Source: Pedobacter nyackensis
GTDB taxonomy: Bacteria > Bacteroidota > Bacteroidia > Sphingobacteriales > Sphingobacteriaceae
Direction: 5' to 3'
DNA: 64,000 nt
Assembly (NCBI RefSeq): GCF_900176505.1
Contig: NZ_FWYB01000004.1
Coordinates: 124,001-188,000, forward strand
The position numbers and the translations under genes were made by a program. Of this stretch, positions 26,742-36,143 are shown piece by piece (position 1 is the first letter of the stretch; each line of letters opens with the position of its first letter). Below the pieces are notes generated by a model that did no database searches, was not told the DNA's origin, and saw only the letters and a list, made by a program, of their open reading frames with translations.

Positions 26742-28274
26742 TTAAAATCTAACGCCAAAAGTTAGGAATACATTGTTGTTTCCATTCTTTATCGATGCAA
26801 CAGGTTGCGTTCCATCATTCAATGCATACGGGCTATTTCTATTTTCCGATTGAACACGTTGATAAGCCAGGTCAATATAATACTCACTCAAGCGGAATCC
26901 TAAACCTGCACTATAATATTGAGTGCCGTAGGTATTATTATCATCGTCCTTGAAAGGACTGCCGTTTAATCCATAACCGGCTCTTAAACTCACATTATTA
27001 AGTTTGTACTCTCCACCAACTCTATAATTTACTGCAGAAGAATAAAATTCTTTGATCTCTGCATTATCATTGATAAGGTTTTGATCAGCCATACCGCCTC
27101 CGTCCTGAGATAAACGCGCAGTTGAATAATCTACAAAATCAACATCAGCAGAAATGATCGCTGTTCCACCTAATACATAACTGGCACCTAAAGACCCTTT
27201 TGCAGGAGTTTTTAGTCTGTAAGTATAGTTATAATTCAAAGGGCCAATTCCATTTGGTTGTTTTTCACCAGACAGGGTAGTAGTCAGGTTTTCAGCAAAT
27301 GCATCTTCCATATACAACCAGGTTGGACTTTGGTAAGTTGCTCCAATTCTGAAAGTTGAAACGGGTCTGAATATTACACCTAATTTTAGGTTGATACCTG
27401 AACCATGGGTTTCCTGACTTGTTAAATAAGAGAAATTGTAATCCTCCTGCGGGCCTAAACCAACCGGGCCATTGTTGGGATCTCCATTGTAAGTCTGTAA
27501 AGTGCCTTTTTCATTATATTCCGAATCATTGATGTAGCGAACATTAACCATACCTACGCTTGCACCAATGTACAATTGGTTGGAGATGTTCATGGCGCCT
27601 GAGAAATTTACTTCGGAAGTAGATCCTGAAGATTTTTGATTTTTACTTTGCAGATTGCTGCCAATAAAAGGTTCTGCTGAATGCCCCGGAAATCCAGGTG
27701 CATTATAGTTCATCAGGTAATTCTGGTAAGCCAATCGCTCTAAAGAGTTTTCCGGAAGCACTCCATTGTCGTCCATCGTACTGTTGGCTACTTCCGAGAA
27801 GTAATCACGCATAGAGTTTGCTTCATTCGTTCCGTTATAGCTGAAGCTTTCTGTATAATCATTGTTTCTGCTGTAACCAATACCAAATACAAAACTCAAA
27901 ACACCTTTGTTTTTGTCTCTGCCCTGCATTTTATAAGTAGGGTTATACCAAACTACACCTGCCTGATTGATATTCAGTTTGTTTTCCGAAGCGTTGGTCC
28001 GCTGACCAAGGTAATCAGATTTGGAAGTAGCATTGTTAAATTCAGGAGTTAAACTAAATTCAGATCTGGTAAAAAGACCTAAACCCGCAGGGTTACCATT
28101 TAAGGAACTCATATCTCCACCAACGCCAATCTGTGCATTTCCCATCCCTTTAAAACGTGCAGAACTACCATAGTTACTGTTAGAGAAACGGATAGCATCT
28201 CCGGCATATTGTGCATATGTTGTACCTGTGGTGGCTACTATAACCACCATAAGCATCTGTGTAAATTTCTTCAT
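26742..28274 (-). CDS. Outer membrane transport protein, OmpP1/FadL-like
   Basis: A 510-residue protein with a signal peptide ending TTYAQ. The N-terminal mature region (DAIRFSNSNYGSSARFKGMGNAQIGVGGDMSSLNGNPAGLGLF) is the typical hatch start of OmpP1/FadL-type barrels, which carry hydrophobic compounds across the outer membrane. Many amphipathic strands follow, and the chain ends with an aromatic residue (VFLTFGVRF), as barrels need for assembly. Ligand unknown. Confidence 0.85.
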   Translation of the reverse strand: MKKFTQMLMVVIVATTGTTYAQYAGDAIRFSNSNYGSSARFKGMGNAQIGVGGDMSSLNGNPAGLGLFTRSEFSLTPEFNNATSKSDYLGQRTNASENKLNINQAGVVWYNPTYKMQGRDKNKGVLSFVFGIGYSRNNDYTESFSYNGTNEANSMRDYFSEVANSTMDDNGVLPENSLERLAYQNYLMNYNAPGFPGHSAEPFIGSNLQSKNQKSSGSTSEVNFSGAMNISNQLYIGASVGMVNVRYINDSEYNEKGTLQTYNGDPNNGPVGLGPQEDYNFSYLTSQETHGSGINLKLGVIFRPVSTFRIGATYQSPTWLYMEDAFAENLTTTLSGEKQPNGIGPLNYNYTYRLKTPAKGSLGASYVLGGTAIISADVDFVDYSTARLSQDGGGMADQNLINDNAEIKEFYSSAVNYRVGGEYKLNNVSLRAGYGLNGSPFKDDDNNTYGTQYYSAGLGFRLSEYYIDLAYQRVQSENRNSPYALNDGTQPVASIKNGNNNVFLTFGVRF

Positions 28275-28292
28275 CTTCGTATTTCGCTTAAA

Positions 28293-29276
28293 TTATCTGC
28301 CGCCTCTGGTTGGTCTGCTTGTTCCGCCGCCGCCACCGCCGCCTGAACTACCACCACCGCCTGAACCGCTTTCACTTCTCGATGGAGGATTGTATGAAGG
28401 AGGTGGGGTATATGATTCTCTCGCAGGAGGTCTTGATTCCGTTCTGCTAGGTCTTGAGCTCTCAGAGGATGGTCTGGTAGCAGGTCTCGATTCTGTTCTA
28501 CTCGGTCTTGAACTCTCAGACGATGGTCTGGTCGTAGGTCTTGTACCTTCCGTTCTGCTTGGTCTGGTACCCTGAGTATTTGGTCTTGTTGCAGGATTAT
28601 AATCGCCTCTCGACGGTCTGCCTGAACTTATAGTGGAACCCGCACTCTGACCTCTCGACGATCTCGGTTGCATATAACTGGTAGTACCTCTATTACCTAT
28701 GTAACTATTGTTTCCTCTGTTTGGTCTTGGACGATAATCCTGTACGTTCGTAGTTCTACCAGTGTAAAATCCGCCACCCCAGTAGCCACCACCCCATAAA
28801 CCACCACCATAGTAACCACCGCCATAGTAACCATTGCCGTAGTAATTGTTATATCCGTAGAAGGGTGAATAATAGTTGCCCCAACCACCATAGTATGGAG
28901 AATTCCATATAGAACCGTAAAAAGGACTATAACCAAATCCCATACCGAAGCCTAACGACATGCCATAATTGCCATACCATCCACCATCAAAATATGGGTC
29001 GTAATAGCCCATAAATGAAGGGTTGGCATAGGAAAATCTATTTATACGTGAAGAATAGTCCATGTCATAGAAAGGATCACTTGTTCCGTAATCGTCTTCC
29101 TGATCATCATATTCTGATTCTCTTACAGGAACTTGCTGTCTATACTCCTTGGCCTGCGCTACAGAGTTATAAACATCATCGTTGGAATTCTGCTGCGCTA
29201 ACCTGGGCGCAGAGCATGACGAGACAACCAGTGTTGTCAGGGCCAGCATTCCGGTGAATAAATAAATTGGTTTCAT
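28293..29276 (-). CDS. Gly/Tyr/Ser-rich low-complexity lipoprotein
   Basis: About 327 residues after choosing MKPIYLFTGMLALTTLVVSSC as start (position 29276), which gives a proper lipobox (Cys21); the frame extends upstream to 29360 but no signal peptide would result. The middle region is rich in Gly, Tyr and Trp (NYYGNGYYGGGYYGGGLWGG type). The C-terminal third is composed of Arg/Pro/Ser repeats, including two copies of a RPSSESSRPSRTESRP unit, and ends in a poly-Gly/Ser tail. No domain is recognised. Such proteins are often surface-exposed and structurally disordered. Function unknown. Confidence 0.75.
   Translation of the reverse strand: MKPIYLFTGMLALTTLVVSSCSAPRLAQQNSNDDVYNSVAQAKEYRQQVPVRESEYDDQEDDYGTSDPFYDMDYSSRINRFSYANPSFMGYYDPYFDGGWYGNYGMSLGFGMGFGYSPFYGSIWNSPYYGGWGNYYSPFYGYNNYYGNGYYGGGYYGGGLWGGGYWGGGFYTGRTTNVQDYRPRPNRGNNSYIGNRGTTSYMQPRSSRGQSAGSTISSGRPSRGDYNPATRPNTQGTRPSRTEGTRPTTRPSSESSRPSRTESRPATRPSSESSRPSRTESRPPARESYTPPPSYNPPSRSESGSGGGGSSGGGGGGGTSRPTRGGR
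28440..28570. repeat. Tandem coding repeat in the low-complexity lipoprotein
   Basis: Two units of about 60 bases, differing at a few positions, plus a partial third copy encode the RPSSESSRPSRTESRP repeat. Each unit holds GGTCTTGA(G/A)CTCTCAGA followed by GATGGTCTGGT. The unit number may vary between strains. Confidence 0.7.
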
Positions 29277-29380
29277 AACTATATCCCTTCTTTGTGTGTT
29301 GTGTGTTTTTGTAGGTATAAATTTATAGATTTGTAACCTACTATACAAGGTACTTAACACAAAAAACGTTCCAAACAGTT

Positions 29381-30853
29381 ATGAGCAAAGGTATTACAAG
29401 CAAAAACGAAGATTATTCCCAGTGGTATAACGACATTGTTATAAAGGCGGACCTGGCAGAGCATTCATCTGTCAAAGGATGCATGGTTATTAAGCCCTAT
29501 GGATACTCCATTTGGGAGAAGATGCAGGCGGTTTTAGACCAAAAATTTAAAGATACAGGTCATAGCAACGCTTATTTTCCTTTATTCATCCCCAAGTCAT
29601 TTTTTTCTAAGGAAGCATCGCACGTTGAAGGTTTTGCGACAGAATGTGCAGTCGTGACACATTACAGATTGAAAAATGATGGGAATGGCAATATCATTGT
29701 CGATGAAACCGCAAAATTAGAAGAAGAATTGATCGTAAGACCAACTTCTGAAACCATCATCTGGAACACCTATAAAGGTTGGATCCAGTCATACCGCGAT
29801 TTGCCTATTCTTGTTAACCAATGGGCTAACGTAGTAAGATGGGAAATGCGTACCCGTTTGTTTTTGCGTACTACAGAGTTTTTATGGCAGGAAGGACATA
29901 CTGCACACGCTACTTCTGACGAGGCAATTGCTGAAACCAGACAGATGTTGGATGTATACGCTGATTTTGCAGAAAACTGGATGGGCTTACCGGTAGTTAA
30001 AGGTGTTAAAACGCCTAACGAACGTTTTGCCGGTGCACTTGATACCTACTGTATCGAGGCGTTAATGCAGGATGGAAAAGCTTTACAGGCAGGTACTTCT
30101 CACTTCCTGGGACAAAACTTTGCTAAAGCTTTTGACGTGAAGTTCACCAGTAAAGAAGGTAAACAAGAACACGTATGGGCTAGCTCATGGGGTGTTTCTA
30201 CCCGTTTAATCGGAGCCCTGATTATGGCACACAGTGATGATGCCGGATTAGTATTGCCACCTAAACTTGCCCCAATACAAGTAGTGATTGTGCCAATCTA
30301 TAAAACTGATGAAGAATTGCAAAAGATCAGCGCATTTGCTACTGAGTTAAGTTCAAAACTAAAAAGTATGGGTATCTCAGTTAAGTACGATGACCGTGAT
30401 ACGCAACGTCCAGGATTTAAGTTTGCTGAATATGAACTTAAAGGTGTTCCAATTCGTTTAGCTATTGGCGGTAGAGATATGGAAAATGGTACTGTTGAAC
30501 TTGCACGTAGAGATACAAGAGAAAAACAAACTGTAGGACAGGATGGTTTAGAGATCTTTATCGTTCAATTGCTGGATGAAATTCAGAGAAGCATTTACAA
30601 TAAGGCTTTTAACTATAGAGAAGAGCATATCACAGAAGCTAATTCATATGATGAGCTGAAAGAATTGTTAGATACTAAAGCCGGATTTATTGCTGCGCAT
30701 TGGGATGGAACTCCAGAAACCGAGCAAAAAATCAAGGAAGAAACAAAAGCAACCATCAGATGTGTGCCTTTAGATAATAAACTGGAAGATGGAGTTTGTA
30801 TCTATTCAGGTAAGCCATCTAAACAACGTGTGTTGTTTGCAAGAGCGTATTAG
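29381..30853 (+). CDS. proS: Proline--tRNA ligase
   Basis: A 490-residue class II aminoacyl-tRNA synthetase of the short, archaeal/eukaryotic-like ProRS type: no editing insertion, a start [31 protein letters not shown], motif 2 [26 protein letters not shown] and motif 3 [22 protein letters not shown], then an anticodon-binding domain and a C-terminal domain. Charges tRNA-Pro, two copies of which lie at 43005 and 43133. Likely expressed from its own promoter in the divergent spacer (TAGATTTG at 29326-29333). Confidence 0.95.
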   Translation: MSKGITSKNEDYSQWYNDIVIKADLAEHSSVKGCMVIKPYGYSIWEKMQAVLDQKFKDTGHSNAYFPLFIPKSFFSKEASHVEGFATECAVVTHYRLKNDGNGNIIVDETAKLEEELIVRPTSETIIWNTYKGWIQSYRDLPILVNQWANVVRWEMRTRLFLRTTEFLWQEGHTAHATSDEAIAETRQMLDVYADFAENWMGLPVVKGVKTPNERFAGALDTYCIEALMQDGKALQAGTSHFLGQNFAKAFDVKFTSKEGKQEHVWASSWGVSTRLIGALIMAHSDDAGLVLPPKLAPIQVVIVPIYKTDEELQKISAFATELSSKLKSMGISVKYDDRDTQRPGFKFAEYELKGVPIRLAIGGRDMENGTVELARRDTREKQTVGQDGLEIFIVQLLDEIQRSIYNKAFNYREEHITEANSYDELKELLDTKAGFIAAHWDGTPETEQKIKEETKATIRCVPLDNKLEDGVCIYSGKPSKQRVLFARAY

Positions 30854-30904
30854 TATTTATTATTTACGATTTACACGTTTTGATTAACGATTAATAACAG
30901 GATT

Positions 30905-32044
30905 ATGAAATTTGCAACAAAAGCTATCCATGCGGGTCAGGAACCGGATCCAACTACCGGGGCGGTAATGACGCCTATATATCAAACCTCTACCTACTGG
31001 CAGAAATCGCCGGGAGATCATAAGGGCTTTGAATATTCAAGAGGTACCAACCCAACACGTGTAGCACTGGAAGCTTGTTTGGCAGCTTTGGAAAACGCTA
31101 AACACGGATTGGCATTTTCAAGCGGTATGGGTGCAACCGATGCTGTAATGAAATTATTGCAGCCGGGTGATGAGGTGATTACAGGGAACGACCTATACGG
31201 TGGTTCTTACCGCATCTTTACCAAAGTTTATGCGAAATACGGCATCAAATTTCATTTCCTGGATCTTTCAAAACCAGAAAATATATTGCCATATATCAAC
31301 GATAAAACAAAGCTGGTTTGGATAGAAACACCAACTAACCCAACCATGCAGATTGTTGACATTGAGGGGATGGCAAAGATTACCAAAGAGCGTAACCTGT
31401 TGCTGGCGGTAGACAATACATTCGCTTCACCTTACCTGCAAAACCCAATGGATATGGGGGCCGACATTGTGATGCACTCCGTTACCAAATACATCGGCGG
31501 TCACTCTGATGTAGTTATGGGCGCTTTGCTGGTTAACGATGACGAACTGTATAAAAGCCTTTGGTTTATTTACAATGCTTGTGGTGCTACTCCTGGTCCG
31601 CAAGACGCGTTTTTAGTGCTTAGGGGGATTAAAACGCTTCACTTACGCATGAAAGCACATTGTGAAAATGGCGCTAAGGTGGCTCAGTTCCTTAAAAAAC
31701 ACCCTAAGGTAGATAAAATCTACTGGCCGGGTTTTGAGGATCATCCTAACCATGATATTGCTAAAAAACAAATGCGTGATTTCGGTGGCATGGTGTCCAT
31801 CACTTTAAAGGGTGCCGACTTAAAGGAAACTTTTAGAGTGGCGAGTTCATTTAAAGTTTTTACACTTGCAGAATCTTTAGGCGGGGTAGAGTCACTGATC
31901 AATCACCCAACCAGCATGACGCATGGTTCTATCCCTAAGGAAGAACGTGAAAAGGTAGGGGTTACCGATAACCTATTGCGTTTAAGCGTAGGCGTAGAGG
32001 ATATCGACGATCTGATTGCTGATCTGGAACAAGCACTTAAATAG
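30905..32044 (+). CDS. Trans-sulfuration PLP enzyme (cystathionine gamma-synthase/lyase type)
   Basis: A 379-residue PLP enzyme of the Cys/Met metabolism family. The PLP lysine is K195 (HSVTKYIGGHSD). AIHAGQEPDPTTGAVMTPIYQTSTY and EYSRGTNPTRVALE are family hallmarks. It could act as cystathionine gamma-synthase or as gamma-lyase; the close relationship of these enzymes prevents a firm choice from sequence alone. The next gene starts seven bases later. Confidence 0.9.
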   Translation: MKFATKAIHAGQEPDPTTGAVMTPIYQTSTYWQKSPGDHKGFEYSRGTNPTRVALEACLAALENAKHGLAFSSGMGATDAVMKLLQPGDEVITGNDLYGGSYRIFTKVYAKYGIKFHFLDLSKPENILPYINDKTKLVWIETPTNPTMQIVDIEGMAKITKERNLLLAVDNTFASPYLQNPMDMGADIVMHSVTKYIGGHSDVVMGALLVNDDELYKSLWFIYNACGATPGPQDAFLVLRGIKTLHLRMKAHCENGAKVAQFLKKHPKVDKIYWPGFEDHPNHDIAKKQMRDFGGMVSITLKGADLKETFRVASSFKVFTLAESLGGVESLINHPTSMTHGSIPKEEREKVGVTDNLLRLSVGVEDIDDLIADLEQALK

Positions 32045-32050
32045 AAAGAT

Positions 32051-32911
32051 TTGGAATTTTTAGAACTTAAGGATTTCCTGGATATGAAGGTTGAGCAGTA
32101 TAACAGGCCAAACTTCATCCAAAATGATCCGATCTGCATACCACATCAGTTCTCAAAAAAACAAGATATCGAAATTGCCGCATTTTTTGCGGCAATTTTA
32201 GCTTGGGGACAACGCAAAACCATTATCAATAAGTGTAATGAGTTGTTTGCGCGTATGGATAATGATCCGTATAACTTCATGTTACACCATAATGATAGTG
32301 ACTTGAAAAGACTTTTAGGCTTTAAGCACAGGACCTTTAATGACACGGATTTGCTGTATTTTGTATCGTTTTTCCATCAGCATTATCAGCAGTTTGATAG
32401 TCTGGAGGCCGCCTTCCTGGCGCCGGGGGATACATTTCAGACGGATTTCTTATCGGATCAGGTGATAGGTAACTATGCAGGATATGCATCTTCCAGTTGC
32501 ATGCTTCCTGAACTTGGTCAGCAAAGCCCTAAAATTGAAAGATCGCTCAATTATTTCAGGTCGTATTTTTTCTCTTTACCTGATTACCCGAGACGAACGA
32601 TTAAGCATGTTTCTTCACCGATGCAGAAGTCGACCTGTAAACGTTTAAATATGTTTTTAAGGTGGATGGTGCGTAAAGACAATAAAGGTGTTGATTTTGG
32701 AGTGTGGAATACGCTTAAACCTGCTGATCTGATTTGTCCCTGTGATGTGCATGTGGATAGGGTCGCGCGTAAATTGGGACTGATTGAACGCAAGCAAACG
32801 GATTGGCGCACTGCTGTAGAATTGACGGTTAAGCTGCAGGAGTTTGATCCGGTAGATCCGGTTAAGTATGATTTTGCTTTGTTTGGTCTTGGTGTAGAAG
32901 AGAAGTTTTAA
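32051..32911 (+). CDS. TIGR02757 family protein
   Basis: A 286-residue protein found mostly in Bacteroidota. Typical features are the start KDFLDMKVEQYNRPNFIQNDPICIPHQFS, DIEIAAFFAAILAWGQRKTIINKC and the C-terminal PCDVHVDRVARKLGLIERKQTDWRTAVELTVKLQEFDPVDPVKYDFALFGLG, which looks like a HhH-GPD (DNA glycosylase) type fold. No reaction is known. The start is TTG at 32051, six bases after the previous stop; no earlier ATG fits. Confidence 0.85.
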   Translation: MEFLELKDFLDMKVEQYNRPNFIQNDPICIPHQFSKKQDIEIAAFFAAILAWGQRKTIINKCNELFARMDNDPYNFMLHHNDSDLKRLLGFKHRTFNDTDLLYFVSFFHQHYQQFDSLEAAFLAPGDTFQTDFLSDQVIGNYAGYASSSCMLPELGQQSPKIERSLNYFRSYFFSLPDYPRRTIKHVSSPMQKSTCKRLNMFLRWMVRKDNKGVDFGVWNTLKPADLICPCDVHVDRVARKLGLIERKQTDWRTAVELTVKLQEFDPVDPVKYDFALFGLGVEEKF

Positions 32912-33219
32912 TAATTCTACATTTTGAACTTGCTGCATTGTAAAAAATGATTGTTATGCTCGGACTGGAACCTTTTGCCCGCTTCGCTTAGAAGGCAAAA
33001 ATTCCTAGGTCCTCACATTAACAATCATTTTTTTGGGATGCAGAAAAACTACAGAAGAAAACCCATAGTAGAAAAACCATAGTGTAAATTTTAGTTGCTA
33101 CTCAAATGCAGATCTATTTCTGGAAGCAGACAACAATAGCATAGCTAGCCGAAAGTCATAGGGGTAAAATTATAGCAGAAAAATCATAGCTTTAACCTTA
33201 GCTAGTATTCAAATTCAAG
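32912..33219. other. Intergenic region with a long hairpin and an imperfect direct repeat
   Basis: 308 bases without an ORF. The first half forms an interrupted hairpin (32942-33033). The second half contains two related 43-44-base segments (33071-33113 and 33178-33221) and several shorter gaaaaaNcatag-like motifs. Confidence 0.65.
32942..33033. repeat. Long interrupted inverted repeat
   Basis: AAAAAATGATTGTTA (32942-32956) is perfectly complementary to TAACAATCATTTTTT (33019-33033). Inside, GGAC (32962-32965) can pair with GTCC (33009-33012), GGAA (32967-32970) with TTCC (33002-33005) and TTTTGCC (32973-32979) with GGCAAAA (32994-33000). The whole 92 bases can fold into one stem with small bulges. 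It may be a terminator, a structured RNA or a miniature element. Confidence 0.65.
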
Positions 33220-33729
33220 ATGATCACTTTCAAAGCAGAAATAGAGCGTTTTGCCGAAATGGGCGAAAAATCAGGTTGGACTTATGTTTTTATTCCTCAA
33301 GCCATTGCCAATCAGATTAAAGCAGATTGCAGGAAGAGCTTTAGGGTTAAAGGCTTGTTAGATCAGGTTGAAATTGAAGGGGTATCATTAGTGCCGATGG
33401 GAGAGGGTAACTTCATTATGGCCTTAAACGGCAGTATGCGTAAAAAGCTAAAGAAAGATTTGGGGGCAGTGTTGGCATTGCAATTGGAAGAAGATACGAC
33501 CTTTAAAATACTGATGCCGGAGGATCTGGAACTATGTCTATCCGATGAGCCGCACCTGCTTAAAAACTTCTTAAAACAGCCCAAATCACATCAAAACTGG
33601 TACATCAACTGGCTCAACAGTGCTAAGACAGAGCCCACGCGTACCAAACGTATTGTAAAGATTGTATCAGCAATGGATAAGGACTGGGATTTTGGAACTA
33701 TGATGCGCGACGGTAGGCCGCGGGAATAG
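33220..33729 (+). CDS. DUF1905/YdeI family protein
   Basis: A 169-residue protein with an N-terminal DUF1905 domain (ITFKAEIERFAEMGEKSGWTYVFIPQAIANQI, about 1-90) and a C-terminal YdeI/OmpD-associated helical segment (LLKNFLKQPKSHQNWYINWLNSAKTEPTRTKRI). Function unknown. It ends directly at the stop codon of the converging glycosyltransferase gene, with no base between them. Confidence 0.85.
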   Translation: MITFKAEIERFAEMGEKSGWTYVFIPQAIANQIKADCRKSFRVKGLLDQVEIEGVSLVPMGEGNFIMALNGSMRKKLKKDLGAVLALQLEEDTTFKILMPEDLELCLSDEPHLLKNFLKQPKSHQNWYINWLNSAKTEPTRTKRIVKIVSAMDKDWDFGTMMRDGRPRE

Positions 33730-34470
33730 TTACTGCCCGATAGTTCTATCATATTTTCTGAACCAGCTCGAAAATTTCATCTGTATTACACCTAGAAATG
33801 CTTCCCTGAATATACGGGTACTCATTTTTGAGGTACCTTCTGTGCGGTCGGTGAAGATAATAGGTACTTCAACCACATTAAATCCGTACTTAATAGCTGT
33901 GAATTTCATTTCTATCTGGAAGGCATAGCCCACAAACTTAATCTTGTCCAATGGGATGGTAGCTAAAACCTTGCGACGGTAGCATTTAAACCCTGCTGTT
34001 GCATCTTGAATATTAATACGTGTAATCAATCTTACATACATAGAAGCGAAATACGACATGAGCACTCTGCTCATTGGCCAGTTTACCACATTCACTCCAT
34101 TTACATAGCGTGAGCCGATGGCTAGGTCGGCACCATTTACACAAGCTGATCTCAAACGTACCAGGTCATCAGGGTTATGCGAAAAATCGGCATCCATCTC
34201 AAAGATGTACTCATATTCCGGTCGCTCCAATGCCCATTTAAAGCCATGGATATAAGCGGTACCTAAACCTAGCTTACCTCTGCGTTCTTCTAAATGAAGG
34301 GCGGGAAATTCAGCCTGTAAGCGCTTGACAATATCAGCCGTGCCATCAGGAGAGCCATCATCGATAATTAAAATCTCAAAAAAATAATTTAATGAAAAAA
34401 CTTTTCTTATGATTTTCTCAATGTTTTCTTTCTCGTTATAGGTTGGAATTATTATAAGGCTATCTGACAC
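33730..34470 (-). CDS. Polyprenol monophosphomannose synthase-like glycosyltransferase
   Basis: A 246-residue GT2 family enzyme of the DPM1 type. SLIIIPTYNEKENIEKII and LIIDDGSPDGTADIV bind the nucleotide sugar; DAD at 93-95 (EMDADFSHNP) is the metal-binding DXD motif. The C-terminal IIFTDRTEGTSKMS is the conserved DPM-like motif. It would transfer mannose or another hexose to a polyprenyl phosphate at the cytoplasmic face of the inner membrane. No membrane spans are seen, so it acts as a peripheral enzyme. Its stop codon abuts that of the DUF1905 gene. Confidence 0.9.
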   Translation of the reverse strand: MSDSLIIIPTYNEKENIEKIIRKVFSLNYFFEILIIDDGSPDGTADIVKRLQAEFPALHLEERRGKLGLGTAYIHGFKWALERPEYEYIFEMDADFSHNPDDLVRLRSACVNGADLAIGSRYVNGVNVVNWPMSRVLMSYFASMYVRLITRINIQDATAGFKCYRRKVLATIPLDKIKFVGYAFQIEMKFTAIKYGFNVVEVPIIFTDRTEGTSKMSTRIFREAFLGVIQMKFSSWFRKYDRTIGQ

Positions 34471-34509
34471 GTAAAATAAATTGAATTGCGAAATTATGGA
34501 ATCTAAATG

Positions 34510-34541
34510 AAAAACCCTCAGTATATAAAAACACTGAGGGT
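34510..34541 (-). terminator. Terminator of the downstream POT transporter gene
   Basis: ACCCTCAGT (34514-34522) pairs with ACTGAGGGT (34533-34541). On the minus strand a T-run follows. Confidence 0.8.
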
Positions 34542-34562
34542 CTAAAATTAGTTAAATTACAG

Positions 34563-36059
34563 TTATTTTACTTCCTGCATAAGTTTCTTTACAATAGGCG
34601 AGATTATAAGTAATACTACACCCGCAATTAAAGCATATATGGCCAGCTGTTTGTATCCATCCGTATAGGTCATTAGTTTTTGAGTTAAAGAGTCACCCGT
34701 ATGACCTTTAGATAAACCAGCCCCTAAAATCCCGGCAACGTATTGTCCGTATGCACTGGCTAGAAACCACATGCCCATCATCACGCCCTGAAGCTTGGTA
34801 GGTGATAATTTAGTCATGATCGAAAGTCCAATAGGAGATAAACACAACTCACCGAAAGTCAGCACCAGGTAAGCCACAGTGAAAACATCAAGTGAAGCTA
34901 TGCCCTGTACAGTTGCGAAAAAACGCGTGGCGTAGAAAACATAAAAGGCACCGGCCAGAAATAAGAAGGCCAAACCAAATTTTACTACCGTATTGGGCTC
35001 TATCTTCCTTTTAGCTAAACCAAGCCATATCAAGCCAATTATTGGCGCAAATATGATTACGAAAAGCGAGTTAGCGGCATTGTTAACGCCATTCGGATCC
35101 AGCTTAATGCCTAAAACGGTATTGTCTAGATTCTTTGCTGCAAACAGACTTAAAGAGCCACCGCTCTGTTCAAAGAAAGCCCAGAATAAAATAGAGAAGA
35201 AAATAAACACCAGGGCGGCCATTAGCTTCTTACGCTCTGCCCAGCCATATTTAGTCATCTCATAAATTAAATAGATGAGGGTTGCAGGACCAATAGTGTA
35301 CATAAACCAGTCGGTATACTGTGTTTTGGCGACCATGATCATAATCACCGGAATAACGGCTAATGAACCCGCATAAACCGCGTAATCGTACCACTTTCTA
35401 TTGATGATTTTACCGTCTTTGGTTTCATCATTCTTAAATGGTGATAATCCGATTGGACCTAAGCTTTTTTGGGTAAATAAAAAGGTGAGCAAACTGATGG
35501 CCATTACGATGCCAGCCAGACCAAAAGCCAGGTGCCATGAGTATTGTTTTCCTATTGCAATACAAGCGTAACCACCTAATAAAGCACCAATGTTGATACC
35601 AGAATAAAACAAAGAGAAACCAGCATCACGACGGGTATCGTTACCTTTGTACAAGGTACCTACCATTGTAGAAATATTCGGCTTGAAAAAACCTGTACCT
35701 ACAACTGTAAAACTAATACCGAGGAAAAAGAACTGATGCGGATCGTAGGCCAGAATAGCACTACCCAAAATCATTAAAATACCGCCCCAGAACAATGATT
35801 TCCGGAAGCCTAGTATTTTATCGGCAAACAAACCGCCAATGAAAGTAAATGCATAAACAAAGGCCTGTGTAGCGCCATATTGTAAATTTGCATCTTCATC
35901 TTTCATGAATAATTGTGTAACCATAAAATAGGTGAGCATACCACGCATTCCGTAAAAGCAGAAGCGTTCCCACATTTCTGAAAAGAAAAGTGACCAGAGT
36001 TGTTTAGGGTACTTGCCTTTAAAATTCTGAATTTCTTCAAGTGATGGTTGATGAGCCAT
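34563..36059 (-). CDS. POT family proton-dependent oligopeptide transporter
   Basis: A 498-residue integral membrane protein with 12-14 hydrophobic helices. The POT signature is visible: FFSEMWERFCFYGMRGMLTYFM near the start, then FIGGLFADKILGFRK, GTGFFKPNISTMVGTLY and FSLFYSGINIGALLGGY. It takes up di- and tripeptides with protons. The next gene upstream is a longer paralogue, so the pair probably arose by duplication. The two units are separated by the terminator at 36095-36124. Confidence 0.9.
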   Translation of the reverse strand: MAHQPSLEEIQNFKGKYPKQLWSLFFSEMWERFCFYGMRGMLTYFMVTQLFMKDEDANLQYGATQAFVYAFTFIGGLFADKILGFRKSLFWGGILMILGSAILAYDPHQFFFLGISFTVVGTGFFKPNISTMVGTLYKGNDTRRDAGFSLFYSGINIGALLGGYACIAIGKQYSWHLAFGLAGIVMAISLLTFLFTQKSLGPIGLSPFKNDETKDGKIINRKWYDYAVYAGSLAVIPVIMIMVAKTQYTDWFMYTIGPATLIYLIYEMTKYGWAERKKLMAALVFIFFSILFWAFFEQSGGSLSLFAAKNLDNTVLGIKLDPNGVNNAANSLFVIIFAPIIGLIWLGLAKRKIEPNTVVKFGLAFLFLAGAFYVFYATRFFATVQGIASLDVFTVAYLVLTFGELCLSPIGLSIMTKLSPTKLQGVMMGMWFLASAYGQYVAGILGAGLSKGHTGDSLTQKLMTYTDGYKQLAIYALIAGVVLLIISPIVKKLMQEVK

Positions 36060-36094
36060 ACAATCTATGTTTTTAAAATATAAATGTAAAAATA

Positions 36095-36124
36095 AAAGTC
36101 TTTAGAACTGCTTCTAAAGACTTT
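36095..36124 (-). terminator. Terminator between the two POT genes
   Basis: AAAGTCTTTAGAA (36095-36107) pairs perfectly with TTCTAAAGACTTT (36112-36124), loop CTGC; T-rich on the minus-strand side. Confidence 0.8.
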
Positions 36125-36143
36125 ATATTTAATGTTTTAAATG

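Noticed and set aside
28228-28575. Plus-strand Pro/Leu/Gly-rich ORF of 115 codons
   Set aside because: It is the mirror of the Gly/Ser/Arg repeats in the lipoprotein on the other strand.
33113-33127. Third copy of the 42-bp repeat
   Set aside because: Only about 14 bases (TATTTCTGGAAGCA) match, which can arise by chance in AT-rich spacer.
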